NCBI GenBank assembly: GCA_031002005.1
Contig: CM061921.1
Location: 171,438,935 to 171,502,934, forward strand
Origin: Vandiemenella viatica
Lineage: Eukaryota; Arthropoda; Insecta; Orthoptera; Morabidae
Direction: 5' to 3'
Length of the DNA stretch: 64,000 nucleotides
Positions 33,033 to 43,050 of this stretch are shown here, piece by piece. Numbering within the stretch: the stretch's first letter is position 1; every line of letters begins with the position of its first letter. The position numbers and the translations under genes are program-made. A model generated the notes under the pieces. That model saw nothing but the letters and a program-made list of their open reading frames with translations, searched no databases and was not told where the DNA came from.

Positions 33033-34625
33033 ATCTACATCTACATCTATACTCTGCAAATCACAAATACTGTGGGTGGCAGAGGGTGCTAAGCACCAAT
33101 CCTAATTCTGCGAATTCCAGTCCCGAACAGATCGAGGAAAGAAGGAATACATAAATAAATCAGTACGGCATCTTATTTCTCTAATCTTATCCCTCCTGTC
33201 ATTGCGACCTAAATAGGTTGGCGGAAGAAGTATTTCGTTGCACTCGTAACTTTAAGATTTTCGCATATTCTCCAGCAAATTCAAACGAAAACGACGTCGT
33301 CTGTCCGTCAAACAATCCCAGCCCAACCCACGAATTAGCTCTGTGACACTTACGTAAGGACTGTAACTAGCAGTCACGAATCGAGCGGCTCTTCTCTGTA
33401 CTCTCTCTAATGTGTCAATCAATCCCTTGCGATACGGATCCCAAATTCCACAACAGTATTCCAAATGCGGACGCACTAGTGTTTTGTACGCTATTTCCTT
33501 TGTATGAGCATTACAACTTCTCAAAATACGTCCTATGAATCGTAGTTTGGAATTAGCTTTTCCTACAACGGAAGTTATGTGCAAGTCCCATTTCATGTTG
33601 CTTTGTACTGTTACGCCTAGATACTTCAGGGAATCTACAGTGTCAACAACTGAATTATTAACTTTGTACTCCAGAGCAAGCGGAGTCTTTTTTATTACTT
33701 ATGTGCATTGCCTTGCACTTTTTACAGTTAAGTGTAAGCTGCCATTCACGGCACCATTCCGAAATAACATCCAGATCGCGCTGAATTTCTAAGCAATCGT
33801 CGGAGCATCTCACTTCCCTATAAATAAGTGCATCATCAGCAAAAAATCGCATCCTGCAATTAACGTTGTCACCGAGATCGTTTATAAAAATTAAGAAAAG
33901 AAGTGGTCCTATTACACTTCCTTGAGGAACGCCCGAAGTAACATGTAGTTTAGAAGAGGCTTCCCCGTCTACAACGACATACTGTGACCGACCAGTTATA
34001 AAATCGCGTATCCATTCGGAAATCTGATCAGATATACCGTACGCTCGGATCTTCGCTAAGAGTCGGTTGTGTGGTACAGAGTCAAAAGCTTTCTGAAAAT
34101 CCAAGAAAATCGCATTAACTTGTGATCCCGCATCAATAACTTTCATTACATCATGCGAAAATAGAGCCAGTTGCGTTTCACATGATCGGTTCTTCCGAAA
34201 TCCGTGTTGGTATGCTGTAAGTAGCTCGTTTTCATCTAGAAACTTCATAACGTTAGAGCATATGACATGCTCCAGAATTCTACTGCAAACAGATGTTAGC
34301 GATATCGGACGATAATTCCTAGGATCTCTCCGATCTCCATTCTTGAAAACGGGAATCACCTGCGCCAATTTTCCCAGTTCAGAAGGTACTTTTCTTTCCT
34401 CTAAAGATTTACGAAATATACGTATCTGACAGAAATGGTTCTATTTCTTCCGCATATTCCGAAAATACTCTTACTGGTACACCATCGGGACCCGGCGCTT
34501 TCCCCCACTTCAGGAGCTTTAATTGCTTTCTGGACACCTACACTATCACTTTTGTACTGGATCTCCCATTTCAAATTCCAACAAACGGGAATGTTTTCCA
34601 TGTTTCGTCAGTGAAGGGATTAAGA
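33033..34625 (-). mobile_element. CR1/Jockey-group LINE (family A), 5' truncated
   Basis: The RT-coding part runs from about 34600 down to 33252. It is followed by a 3' UTR ending in a hexamer tail (plus strand TACATC repeated, 33033-33053). It is 5' truncated just before the segment ALKWGKAPGPDGVPV, which is normal for LINE copies. The left flank just beyond the tail (GCTGATACCCGCGACTTCGT) belongs to another repeat. Family assignment between CR1, L2 and Jockey relatives is uncertain. Confidence 0.85.
33252..34600 (-). pseudogene. LINE family A reverse transcriptase
   Basis: On - the protein reads KAIKA then WGKAPGPDGVP, then after a frameshift AQVIPVFKNGDRRDPRNYRP, LTSVCSRILEHVICSNVMKF, QHGFRKNRSCETQLALF, AIFLDFQKAFDSVPHNRLLA and SGVPQGSVIGPLLFLIFIND. 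The catalytic FFADDALIYR and the thumb (LDVISEWCREWQLTLNCKKC) follow. The open frame is 236 codons (34368-33658). A one-base shift in the A-rich run near 33690 leads into the C-terminal piece (33596-33252), with PHLEYCCGIWDPYRKGLIDT and LERVQRRAARFV. All RT motifs are intact. Remaining breaks are near 34370 and 33690. Confidence 0.88.
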
Positions 34626-34810
34626 ATTTAATTGCCAGAATTGATTAAAGAAAGTATTGGTAATGAAGGAATGTTCCAAATAACCCCGAGTCGGCATTAA
34701 TATGACAGGAAAGCCATCAGTATATTATTCTACCGTCGAACCTGTCTCTTGAAGAGAACCAATTTCCAATAAATTTAAAAACAGAAAAACAAAAGAAGGT
34801 GAGGGGATGT

Positions 34811-34825
34811 GGGGGGGGGGGGGGG
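34811..34825. repeat. run of 15 G
   Basis: This is a homopolymer between the LINE and the SINE2 copy. Its true length may be uncertain because such runs are hard to sequence. Confidence 0.8.
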
Positions 34826-34929
34826 TTGTCAACTAAGGGCAGGTTTATTACGGATTCGTCTTTTCTTATTTCATCAGCATGAGCATCCGATTCTTGGGTT
34901 CTAATAACTTTAGCTGCTCGAGCTCTGCT

Positions 34930-35160
34930 AGAACTACAACTTACTATTACTACTACTATTACTATTACTCCGCGATTCACTAAAAGTGTTTGGCGGAGGG
35001 TGCATTGCACCTATCAGGAAAGGTAATGGTTTGGAAGGGATATAGGGGATATGGCAGGAGGCGCCCATGGGCTATTGTGAGGAACCATCCCAGCATTCGC
35101 CTGGAGCGATCTAGGGAAACCATGGAAAACCCAGATCAGGATGGCCGGTTTACGCCCTCA
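34930..35160 (-). repeat. SINE2 copy with trinucleotide tail
   Basis: On - it reads a core (GGGTTTTCCATGGTTTCCCT then a CGCTCCAGGCGAATGCTGGG stretch), a distinctive 3' half (CCTATATCCCTTCCAAACCA, GATAGGTGCAATGCACCCTC, CGCCAAACACTTTTAGTGAA) and a tail of AAT/AGT triplets (34930-34970). The core matches the SINE1 family, but the 3' half does not. No tRNA-like head is visible, so it is 5' truncated. This uninterrupted copy shows what the insertion site of the 42-45 kb element looked like. Confidence 0.8.
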
Positions 35161-35591
35161 AGGCATGTAAAAAAAGAAGGCAAATTAAACAGCTGCCAGA
35201 AACATTTAAGCAGACTCAAAGTAATTGGACAGAGAAAATCTATACTAAATAATATGTTCTTTCTCTAATCGAAATTTATTAACAAATTATACACTAGCAT
35301 AATACGCGAGAAGCACACCTTGAGCGATCGACGTAACATTAAAGACTAATACACACATTCGTCTCTCTGTTACAATAAGTTCCCAAAATTTCGTGACTAG
35401 AACTGTTAATCATACCGGAAAAAAAATGTCCTGTGCCCTTCCTACAGATTTTCTTGTCAAATTCCATCAATATCGGTATAGGCATTTAGCCGACAAAACG
35501 TACTCCCCCATTTATACAGTTTAACATTCAAAACGACCAACCGACAGCCGAGGCGTGACTCTTACGATCAAAAACAATTTTTAAAAATCAT

Positions 35592-35680
35592 AGCCTCCAC
35601 GGAGATTTGAACCAGAGACCACGACCCAAACATTAGTAAGCAAGCCCTTTTACCACTGAGCTACCAGACCGCTACACGGA
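35592..35680 (-). repeat. tRNA-derived SINE head
   Basis: On - it reads GGTCTGGTAGCTCAGTGGTA (A box) and 40 bases later CTCTGGTTCAAATCTCC (B box GGTTCAAATC). The first and last bases do not pair as an acceptor stem and the T stem is imperfect. It is therefore a tRNA-derived repeat with an intact internal promoter, not a functional tRNA gene. Confidence 0.6.
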
Positions 35681-35789
35681 ATAACAGTACAGAAACCTCC
35701 ACATCCAACGCTTCTGTCTATCGCCGATCAGTAACTTTTCGAATTTGTACCACAACATGTATTATTTATACAAATAATTTTTCAACCAA

Positions 35790-36020
35790 ATGCAGACAGT
35801 ATTTTTATCCTTGTTTCAAAGGATAAGTGTGCAAAGTTTAATCGATATCGGATCCAAACTGTGGATTTTTATGAAGAACAAACAAACATACATACATTCA
35901 TGTTTAAATATATAGATTAGCTGTTCCCCACAACTTCGTTTGCTTGTAGTGTTAATGTACAGAAATCTCTCTCATAAACCAATAAACCAACATCGTTGAG
36001 AGCAACAGTCGCTGAGGCTC
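35790..36020 (+). repeat. LINE/SINE 3'-end-like sequence
   Basis: ATCGATATCGGATCCAAACT followed by ACAAACAAACATACATACAT and a TTTAAATATATAGAT stretch resembles the 3' ends of RTE-type elements in arthropods. Immediately after comes AGCTGTTCCCCACAACTTCG, which resembles the phrase at 58905 and at 33008 (GCTGATACCCGCGACTTCGT). No coding part is recognised. Confidence 0.4.
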
Positions 36021-36239
36021 ACCTCACGCAAATTCTTTTTTGGAGGAAACATTTTCACGACAAACTGTAACTTGATTCCACCGAAAGTACAATGCCCCTA
36101 GTACCCTGAAATAGTCATGAACATTTCGACTGTCAGAAGAAATTTACCTTAAGGCGGTTAATAATTTGTGTTTATCCTTAGCTTATCGGCATCATAGCTT
36201 TTTCTCAACTTATGAGACCACCGGCTGCTAAACCCGATC

Positions 36240-36242
<3 letters not shown>

Positions 36243-36282
<40 letters not shown>
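36243..36282. repeat. (AT)n microsatellite
   Basis: About 20 uninterrupted AT units. Confidence 0.95.
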
Positions 36283-36287
<5 letters not shown>

Positions 36288-36708
36288 AAAAATGATTTGC
36301 TTTACAACGCAATAACAATTTCAACTCTTTGACCCGCAGGACCACAGGCTGTATATTAATCTAAATCACATCAAAATTCGACCAATTATCCTAAATTTCT
36401 TGGCTTTTCGACTTCACGTCAAAAGGAAGCACACCCTGTCTTACCTCCGGGCTGTCATTAATCTAAACCCCATCAAAATCCAATCAGTAGTTTAAAAAAG
36501 TGATACCAATTTGATAAAATGAGTCATCTTTTCGAAATCACTTCAAAATAAAACTTACCCTACTATAACCGCGAATAAAAATGTAAATCTATCGAAATTT
36601 CACCAAACTGCAAACAATAGTTTTTGAGTTAACCTCTTTCATCTCAACTTGCAGAAAGAAATGACAAAAAAGTTGATTTCTTCTCTGTAGCTTATTAATA
36701 GTACCCCA

Positions 36709-36939
36709 TCGAGCTTGGTGGGTGAGTTGCTAACGCTCTGGCCTCGCATTCGGGAGGACGCTGGTTCGAATCCCCGTCCAGGCATCTAGATTTGGGTTTA
36801 CCCAAATCATTCGAGGTGAATGCCGGGATGCTACCTTCAAAAGGCCATGGCCGAATTCCTTCCCTTTCCTTGTCCCCAGTCCCATCCCGCCTCTAGTGAC
36901 CTCGACGTCGACGAGGCGTAAAGCCTTAAGCAAAAAAAA
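36709..36939 (+). repeat. SINE1, full-length tRNA-derived copy
   Basis: The tRNA-like head has GGTGGGTGAGTTGCTAACGC (A-box region) and CTGGTTCGAATCCCCGTCC (B box). A core with GCCGGGATGCTACCTTCAAA follows. The tail is CCATGGCCGAATTCCTTCCC, CCTCGACGTCGACGAGGCGT and eight A. The insertion is flanked by AGTACCCCA on both sides (36700-36708; the second copy begins at 36939, its A shared with the tail), which proves a retrotransposed unit of about 230 bp. Confidence 0.92.
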
Positions 36940-36947
36940 GTACCCCA

Positions 36948-38125
36948 ACTCATTTTTTTTAAAAAAAGTCTTAAAAGCACAGTCTTTTTCCTGGTTACAC
37001 TTTTATGTATACTTTATTGATAAAAATGTTGGGAATTGTATATTGAATAGTTTTAACCATTTCTAATCTTTTCAGTAGCAAGTCAACTTGCTTGTTGAAT
37101 ACAAAACAGACTGAGTAATCTAAAGTGGATTCATTTGTGTGAGTTTACATGTATTAAGAATGTGAAGGTAATACCCAGAAGTTCGATGAGTTTTACGCGC
37201 ATTTGGTTAACTGGTCCATTTCTGATTAACACCAAGAACGGACGAAACTTTATTGGTTTTCTGTATTACGGGCCTCGAGTTGGAATCAGATCTGAGGGGC
37301 TTATGGATTCGTAGTATAAAACTGGAAAAACTCTGTCTTATTTGGAGAAAGCTTAGGATTTGAGAAATTCGTTCCTAACAAATTATTGCACGTTTCTGGA
37401 TTGAATGCTTCCTGTTTTGTTTAGATGTTTCAGTAGTGTTATCCATCTTTTTCCGTAGTAGTAGCTTTCAGTAAATTGACAGTTGGTATTTTTCACTATC
37501 CTGTTCTAAACGCGAACAGCTTGTTTTACTTAGAAGTTTCAGTATAATTTTTTGAAGTTGAAAAGCTAATTTATTTGGAAGTATAAAGTCATTAACTTCC
37601 ATTTTAGGCAGTTACTTTTCTTTTATATGTTCTGGATATTGCAAATACAGTTTTTCTGCATTTACCATGCCCATTTAATGTAATTACAAATAATTTTTCT
37701 CCCTTTAAATTGGAGAAATCATACGCATTCAAGTCACACATTACCCTTCAGTTACACAACTAATTAAATATAAACTTTGTTTACAAACCAATATCTTTAA
37801 TACTAATAGTATTAGTGACTGTTTAAGGCACTCTAAGTAAAATTTATTACATTTAGCAGTCATCTGTCTAAAATCGTTTTTATAATGTAATATACGAAAG
37901 TATATTTAAATTTTATTTTAGAAAATACGCGGACTAAATTCATGTATGTAAAAATTATTGGGGCTTTATGTAGTTGAAGTAATTATAATTTGAGTTCCGT
38001 ACCCACCGAAAACGGAGCCCTATTACTGACTCTCTATTGTGTTTCTGTTCGTCTGCCACTTAAACAGAATAGGTTGTAGACTTCAAATAAGCACATGTTA
38101 TGTGTTTCGTTAATTTCTGTTGTTA
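36948..38125. other. AT-rich sequence, no gene recognised
   Basis: No open frame or repeat that I can support. It lies between two SINE1 copies, upstream of the DOMON exon. Confidence 0.5.
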
Positions 38126-38262
38126 TGGCTTTACGCCTCGTAGACCTCGAAGTCATTAAAGGTGGGAATGGACTAGGGTAACGAACGGGAAGGAGAGCAG
38201 CCATGACCTTTTGAAGGAACCACCCCATATGTGACCTGGAGAGATTTCGGGAAACCATGGAA
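38126..38262 (-). repeat. SINE1 fragment
   Basis: The plus strand reads GGCTTTACGCCTCGTAGACC (reverse of the SINE1 tail), GCAGCCATGACCTTTTGAAG and TTTCGGGAAACCATGGAAAA, so it is in reverse orientation. The tRNA-like head is missing, so it is 5' truncated. Confidence 0.85.
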
Positions 38263-38957
38263 AACGTTTTCCTCAACTGAAAGTCAAATAGTGTAATATT
38301 AAAATGTTGTAAAATAATATTCTGGTGGCAAGTTTCATAGAAATAAGGGGGTAAATTTTTTTTTCCTACCTAATTGAGTAAGATTTACCATTTTAGAGAT
38401 CCTTATGCAGAGAACAGCTTATTTTTAAGTTTTTCGGACCTTAAAATAAAGACGTTGGCGGCTGTTAAATTTATCACGCTTAAACCGTTTTTGTTACGAT
38501 GTCTGCTTCAAAAACAGTATTACCTAGAAACTCGAAATTTGTACCCAATTTAACCATATTATGTGCAGCTACTAAAATACTTACATCTAAATGGTTTCTA
38601 AGTTACGATAAAGACTATCGGGAGTTTTTATTTTGAGGTTAATTTGCCGTATATTAATACTATTAAACTGAAAATGTTTTTAATTGAAACGATGTTGCAT
38701 CCTAATACACTACTTTATGCATTGCCAGTGGCAACATGGCTCGGTGTTGAGAGCCCTTGAGCCGATTCCGCTAACTGATCTGAAAACGGGTTAAGCATAG
38801 ATTTTTTCTGACAAGATATCCTTAATACATATCTATTAAGGTCATTAGAGTGCCAAGCCCTCCTCCCCCTACCCCCTGCGCAAGGCGCCAGTCCTACTTA
38901 GTGTTTGTTTTTTTTTTTTATGTGGCATCGCGAGGCGCATGCGCCAGCTGTCGCAGG

Positions 38958-38965
38958 TATATAAG
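38958..38965 (+). promoter_or_regulatory. TATA box of the DOMON gene
   Basis: TATATAAG lies in a locally G+C-rich stretch (about 38930-39000). The first in-frame ATG is at 38991, 33 bases after the first T. With normal TATA-to-start spacing of about 30 bases, transcription would begin at or just before the ATG, giving almost no 5' leader. Confidence 0.6.
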
Positions 38966-38990
38966 GCGTCGCGGATTCGCCTCGGGTCGC

Positions 38991-39245
38991 ATGATGGGTG
39001 TGCTCCTATTGCTGCTGGTAATCGTGACGAGCGCACAGGCTCACGTATACCGGATGCCTCTCACAGCGTCTGGGAGCACGGAGCTGGCTTGGACTGTAGA
39101 CTACAGCCGGGGCATACTGCGTGCCGAAGTACATGCTGCGTCCCCTGCAGACTGGATGGCACTCGGCTTCTCGGAAAGAGGTGAATCGGCGCCCAGCGAT
39201 TACTGTGTGCTATGGAAAGACTGGCGTGGCAAGATTAGCATGCAG
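38991..39245 (+). CDS. secreted DOMON-domain protein, first coding exon (partial)
   Basis: This is the best candidate for a host gene. The exon encodes 85 residues in phase 0 and is followed by a splice donor (CAG/GTACCG at 39243-39251). Residues 1-17 (MMGVLLLLLVIVTSAQA) form a signal peptide. HVYRMPLTASGSTELAWTVD starts a DOMON fold, the heme- or sugar-binding domain of copper monooxygenases of the dopamine beta-hydroxylase/MOXD1 type and relatives. WMALGFSERGES and DYCVLWKDWRGKISMQ match the (V/W)xxGFS...(A/S)DxxxxW pattern of the family. The protein is probably secreted or lumenal. Later exons are not seen downstream in this window, so the copper-binding domains cannot be checked; a DOMON-only protein is possible. 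The next in-frame ATG (38994) could also be used. Base composition here is more G+C-rich than the surroundings. Confidence 0.7.
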
Positions 39246-39835
39246 GTACCGTGTTATCCACACCTACAATACAAGTATTACGGTTCACTGGTAGATATTC
39301 AACAAAAACTTTTTTGTTTACCATATTCAGAAAATTGTTAACTGTGTTATATTAAAACATGTTCCGACAGCCAAATCTTTTGAACTGAAACATCTGTACT
39401 TTCAAATATATTTATAGGTTACGTGTTTGCGAATAATAACATCGCCCGAAAGAAATAGTTAATGTTTGTTTCCGTCTTTCTTATATTTTTAGGAGTTGTT
39501 AATACAACCCATTGTCCTTGTAGTTCAATTAAATTTATAGAAATCCGTTTCGTCTCTATGAAATGGTGTAATATGGCTCAAGATCTAAACGTTGCTATAT
39601 ATTTGACATCTTCCAGAGTGATGAACGATTCCTCGTACTTACTCGGGTTAATCTCTTTGAAAATTATACAATAAGTTAAATTTTATGAATTCTATACTGG
39701 CCTTCTTTTCAAAATTTAATTGTAAATCGAGTCTTCGATATTATGTGACAATATTATGATTTTATTATTTCTTGTATTGAAGGTGCGTCTTTCTCATCCA
39801 TAGTCTTTGTTCGAATACATTATACATTTTTTTGT
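39246..39835 (+). other. probable first intron of the DOMON gene
   Basis: AT-rich sequence without recognised features follows the splice donor. The intron would extend into the repeats beyond. Confidence 0.4.
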
Positions 39836-40068
39836 TTACTTAAGGCTTTACGCCTCGTCAACGTCGAGGTCATTGGAAGTGGGTTGGGTCTGGGGACAAG
39901 GAACAGGGAGGAATTCGGCCATGGCTTTTTGAAGGAAGCATCCCGGCATTGGCCTGGAGTGATTTGGGAAAACCATGAAAATCTCAAATCTGGATGCACA
40001 GACGGGGATTCGAACCGGCGTCCTCCCGAATAGGAGGCCAGAACGTTAACCGTTTACGCACTACGCTC
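39836..40068 (-). repeat. SINE1 copy
   Basis: On the plus strand it reads GGCTTTACGCCTCGTCAACG, AATTCGGCCATGGCTTTTTG, GCATCCCGGCATTGGCCTGG, then GGGGATTCGAACCGGCGTCC (reverse of the B box) and CGTTAACCGTTTACGCACTA (reverse of the A-box region). It is near full length. I did not find a convincing target duplication. Confidence 0.88.
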
Positions 40069-40315
40069 GGTGAAGACTTCATAATATTACCGGGGACTCA
40101 AAAGCAGTTTGTAGAAAACATTTGCAATTTTTCTTCATGTTATGAACGCGGTCGACACCTGTTAAGTGTTTCATTATCATCAAATTCCATTTCATTTAAT
40201 CCTTCATCTGATTGACTAAGTTATTCTAAGACTGCACGTTATACGAAATGTAGTAACAGTAACTACAATAACAGTTATGCCTGCAGACGTTAGGGCGTAA
40301 GTTATCTCGCTTATT

Positions 40316-40702
40316 CTACATCTACATCCATCTTATTTCATTAATGTTAAGTCTGTTATCATTGCTAAAGAAATAACTGGTGGAAGAAGTATTACATCAC
40401 ACTCCTAAATGGACGATGATATTCGCTTGTTCATCAATAAATGCAAATGACACAGTTTCACACAATCAGTGCTGTTTCGGTATAAGCAATTCGTTTTCGT
40501 CCAGAAAGTTCATAGCGTTAGAGCGCAGAACTCTAATGCAAACAGATGTTTGAGATATGGATCGATAATTCGTAGGATCCCTCCGCTCTCCATTCTTGAA
40601 TATGGGAATTACTTGTGCAGTATTATTTTCTAAGGATTTACAATATACACCAGACAAAAATGGTTCTGTTTCGGTTGAGTATTCTGAATGTACTCTTACC
40701 AA
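40316..40702 (-). repeat. LINE family A fragment with internal deletion
   Basis: 40316-40456 matches the 3' UTR of the copy at 33033 (TCTACATCTACATC tail, then GGTGGAAGAAGTATT). From about 40478 it jumps to the RT region, reading AQVIPIFKNGERRDPTNYRS on -, as in the main copy. About 1 kb between is missing. Confidence 0.8.
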
Positions 40703-40943
40703 CGAAACCTGACGCTTTCCCCAACTACAGGAGCTTCAATTGCTTTACAATATATGCACTATCAATTCATAATGAAACCGTCTTTAATTTCACAAAAATG
40801 GGTAATTTTCCATATTTTCGTCGGTAAATGAATTCTTAAGTTCGATTTTTAAATATGGTCGCTGTCGCTAAATTCACGCCCGTCTTGTATTTCTACTGGC
40901 ACATTGTTGTTGCTACAACTCACTTTTTGAAGTGAAAACTTCT

Positions 40944-41065
40944 CTACGCGCGTTGGACACTTTTGGGATTCGTAAAATCTTATGAGTTCGGGTCACCAAC
41001 ATGCTGTAAAAACAGTATATCTGTAGCTATAAATAAGACGTGTTTCGCTTAGATTGCAGTGAAAG
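40944..41065. repeat. dispersed repeat, second copy at 45665-45780
   Basis: GTAAAATCTTATGAGTTCG, preceded by a GCGCGTTGG-containing stretch and followed by CAACATGCTG and CAGTATATCTGTAGCTATAA, recurs in the same order and orientation at 45665-45780. The family is not recognised. Confidence 0.7.
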
Positions 41066-41129
41066 TATAGATTATACTTGTATATCATATAATAAATATA
41101 CCTTACTGGCCTGTGTACACATTTATTCC

Positions 41130-41905
41130 TGAAAACAGTATATTCCACTAAATACCTAGGGGTAACAATTCGTAATAATTTGTCGTAGAATGACCATGTC
41201 GGGAATGTTATTGGGAAAGCAGATCGTATACTCCGATTTCTAGATCGTAATTTAAAACTATGCACTGGCCTCGTATTCGGGAGGACGGCGAATCGAATCC
41301 CCGTCCGGGCATACAGATTTGGGTTTTCCAGGGTTTCCCCAAATCACTCCAGGCTTCCTTCAAAAAGGCCATGGCCGAATTCCTTCCCGTTTTTGTCCCC
41401 AGTCCCATCCCGCCTCTAATGACCATAGACGTCGGCGAGGCGTAAAGCCACAAGTAAAATAAAAAAAAAATGCACTCCGGAAGTTAAATCGATTGCATAC
41501 AAGTCACTAGTGCGTCCTCACTTGGAATATTGTTGTTCTGTGTGGGGTTCCCATCAAAAGGCGTTAATGGAGGCATTAGGTAAGGTCTATAGAAGAGCCG
41601 CCCGATTCGTGACAGGTATATATAGATGGAGGGAAAGCGTAAGTGCGATGTTGAAGGAGTTAGGTTGGGAAGACCTGGAACACCAAAAGCGATGCTCTCG
41701 ACAGAAGCTAATTGAAAAATTCACGACTAACGTATTTCTGAATGACAGCAAACAAATATTGCTACCAGCAACATTCATATCTTCGAATGGCCGCGGAACT
41801 AAGATGACAGTAATCATGGACAGAACTGATTCATTTCTGTACTCATTTTTTTCCACGTGCGATTAGGGAATGGAATTGAAAGGATTTACCGGACGAGTAA
41901 ACTTA
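41130..41905 (+). pseudogene. LINE family A-like RT C-terminal fragment split by a SINE
   Basis: The left part (41130-41266) reads STKYLGVTIRNNLS, then NDHVGNVIGKADRILRFLDR. It continues after the SINE at 41471 with EVKSIAYKSLVRPHLEYCCS, VWGSHQKALMEALGKVYRRA and ARFVTGIYRWRESVSAMLKE. This is the RT thumb and C-terminal domain, parallel to 33596-33252 but not identical. The reading joins across the SINE without loss, so the SINE came later. Confidence 0.82.
41267..41469 (+). repeat. SINE1 copy inserted in the LINE fragment
   Basis: It starts GGCCTCGTATTCGGGAGGAC, has the B box GGCGAATCGAATCCCCGTCC, the core TCCAGGGTTTCCCCAAATCA, the tail GACGTCGGCGAGGCGTAAAG and a poly(A). The A-box half of the head is missing. 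The insertion is flanked by ATGCACT (41260-41266 and 41470-41476). Confidence 0.9.
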
Positions 41906-41935
41906 AAATCCGTCAGGAGTAGCTTTCGCAAAAGC

Positions 41936-42090
41936 ACTCCGGCCATCCTGATCTGACTTTTTCATGGTTTTCTCGGATCACTCCAGGCGAATGCTGGGAT
42001 GGTTCCTCACAATAACCAATGGGCGCCTCCTGCCATGTCCCGTATATTCCTTTAAACTATTACCCTTTCGGATAGGTGCAATGCACCCTC
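41936..42090 (+). repeat. SINE2 copy, left part (continues at 45144)
   Basis: The core TCATGGTTTTCTCGGATCAC then CAGGCGAATGCTGGGATGGT leads to ACCAATGGGCGCCTCCTGCC and GATAGGTGCAATGCACCCTC. That is the same order as the 34930-35160 copy. The element breaks at 42090 and resumes at 45144 with ACCCTCCGCC. Confidence 0.85.
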
Positions 42091-42234
42091 AGTAGTGTGG
42101 ATTTGAGAGAGCGCGCTCAAAGCCCCCTAGCGGCGAATTCGGAACTAAGGTTAGCCACACTCCCTTCTATTGTTCTCGGCCACGCCCCCCTCCCATACCT
42201 CCCCTCCCCTTCACTAACATTAGTTTCACCTCTC

Positions 42235-42790
42235 TATAGGTATACTCATGCGTCACTGATTAGATACATTGTTGCCAATTTGTGCACTTATGTGTCACTA
42301 ATTAAATATATTGTAACCGATTCCCTCCCACACCTCTCCCCTTCTATTGTTTGGGTGCGCTCATGCGTCACTAATTAGATACATTGTAACAAATTTGTGC
42401 AGTCATGCATCACTAATTAGGTTAGTGTGCACTCATGCGTCACTAATTAGGTCACTTAACCTAACTATCCCCACCTCACCAGGCATGAAGCAGCAGCTGC
42501 CCTTTTGTTCTATTGTTCTCCTCCACTACTATTGTTCTTTTGTCAGGCCACTTGAGCGACCACCTACTCTCCCTAACACCGCTAGGTGTGACGCACGAGC
42601 TGCCCTCGGGGTACTATTGTTCTATTGATTTCCACCCTACTATTATTCTTTTGTCAGGCCACTTGAGCGACCACCTGCTCGCCCTAACCCCACTTTCATC
42701 TCTCTCATGCATCACTAATTAGGCCACTTAAGCTAACCGTCACCTGCCTTCCCGAACCCACTGGGTGTGACGCACCAGCTGAATCGTTTC
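42235..42790. repeat. minisatellites inside the left arm
   Basis: The phrase CTCATGCGTCACTAATTAG recurs five or more times with spacers such as ATACATTGTAACAAATTTGT. A second unit, CCACTTGAGCGACCACCTGC followed by CTAAC, occurs twice about 118 bases apart (around 42540 and 42659). The right arm (44697-45000) has the same units inverted. Confidence 0.85.
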
Positions 42791-43050
42791 ATCAACATGT
42801 AAGTACAGGGTCAGACTCCAATGACACGAAAAATAAAAATCATTGTTTGACAGCTGCCTTTCCTGCAAGACGGACGAAAATTAATTACAAAATAAAATAT
42901 ACTTGTAATATAATCTATATTGAACGCTTACTAAAATACGATTTAAACCAAATTCCAATCATGATTCCTTCATAAGGTATCAATTAAAGTCTTTAAACGC
43001 GGTACGAAATCTTAACAGCAAAACGTCTATGTGTAAAGATCATATTTTTA

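Noticed and set aside
35592..35680. A tRNA gene on -
   Set aside because: A and B boxes are good, but the acceptor ends do not pair and the T stem is imperfect. It fits a tRNA-derived SINE head.
36709..36790. A tRNA gene on +
   Set aside because: The head is followed by the SINE1 core and tail and flanked by a target duplication, and several similar copies exist in the window.
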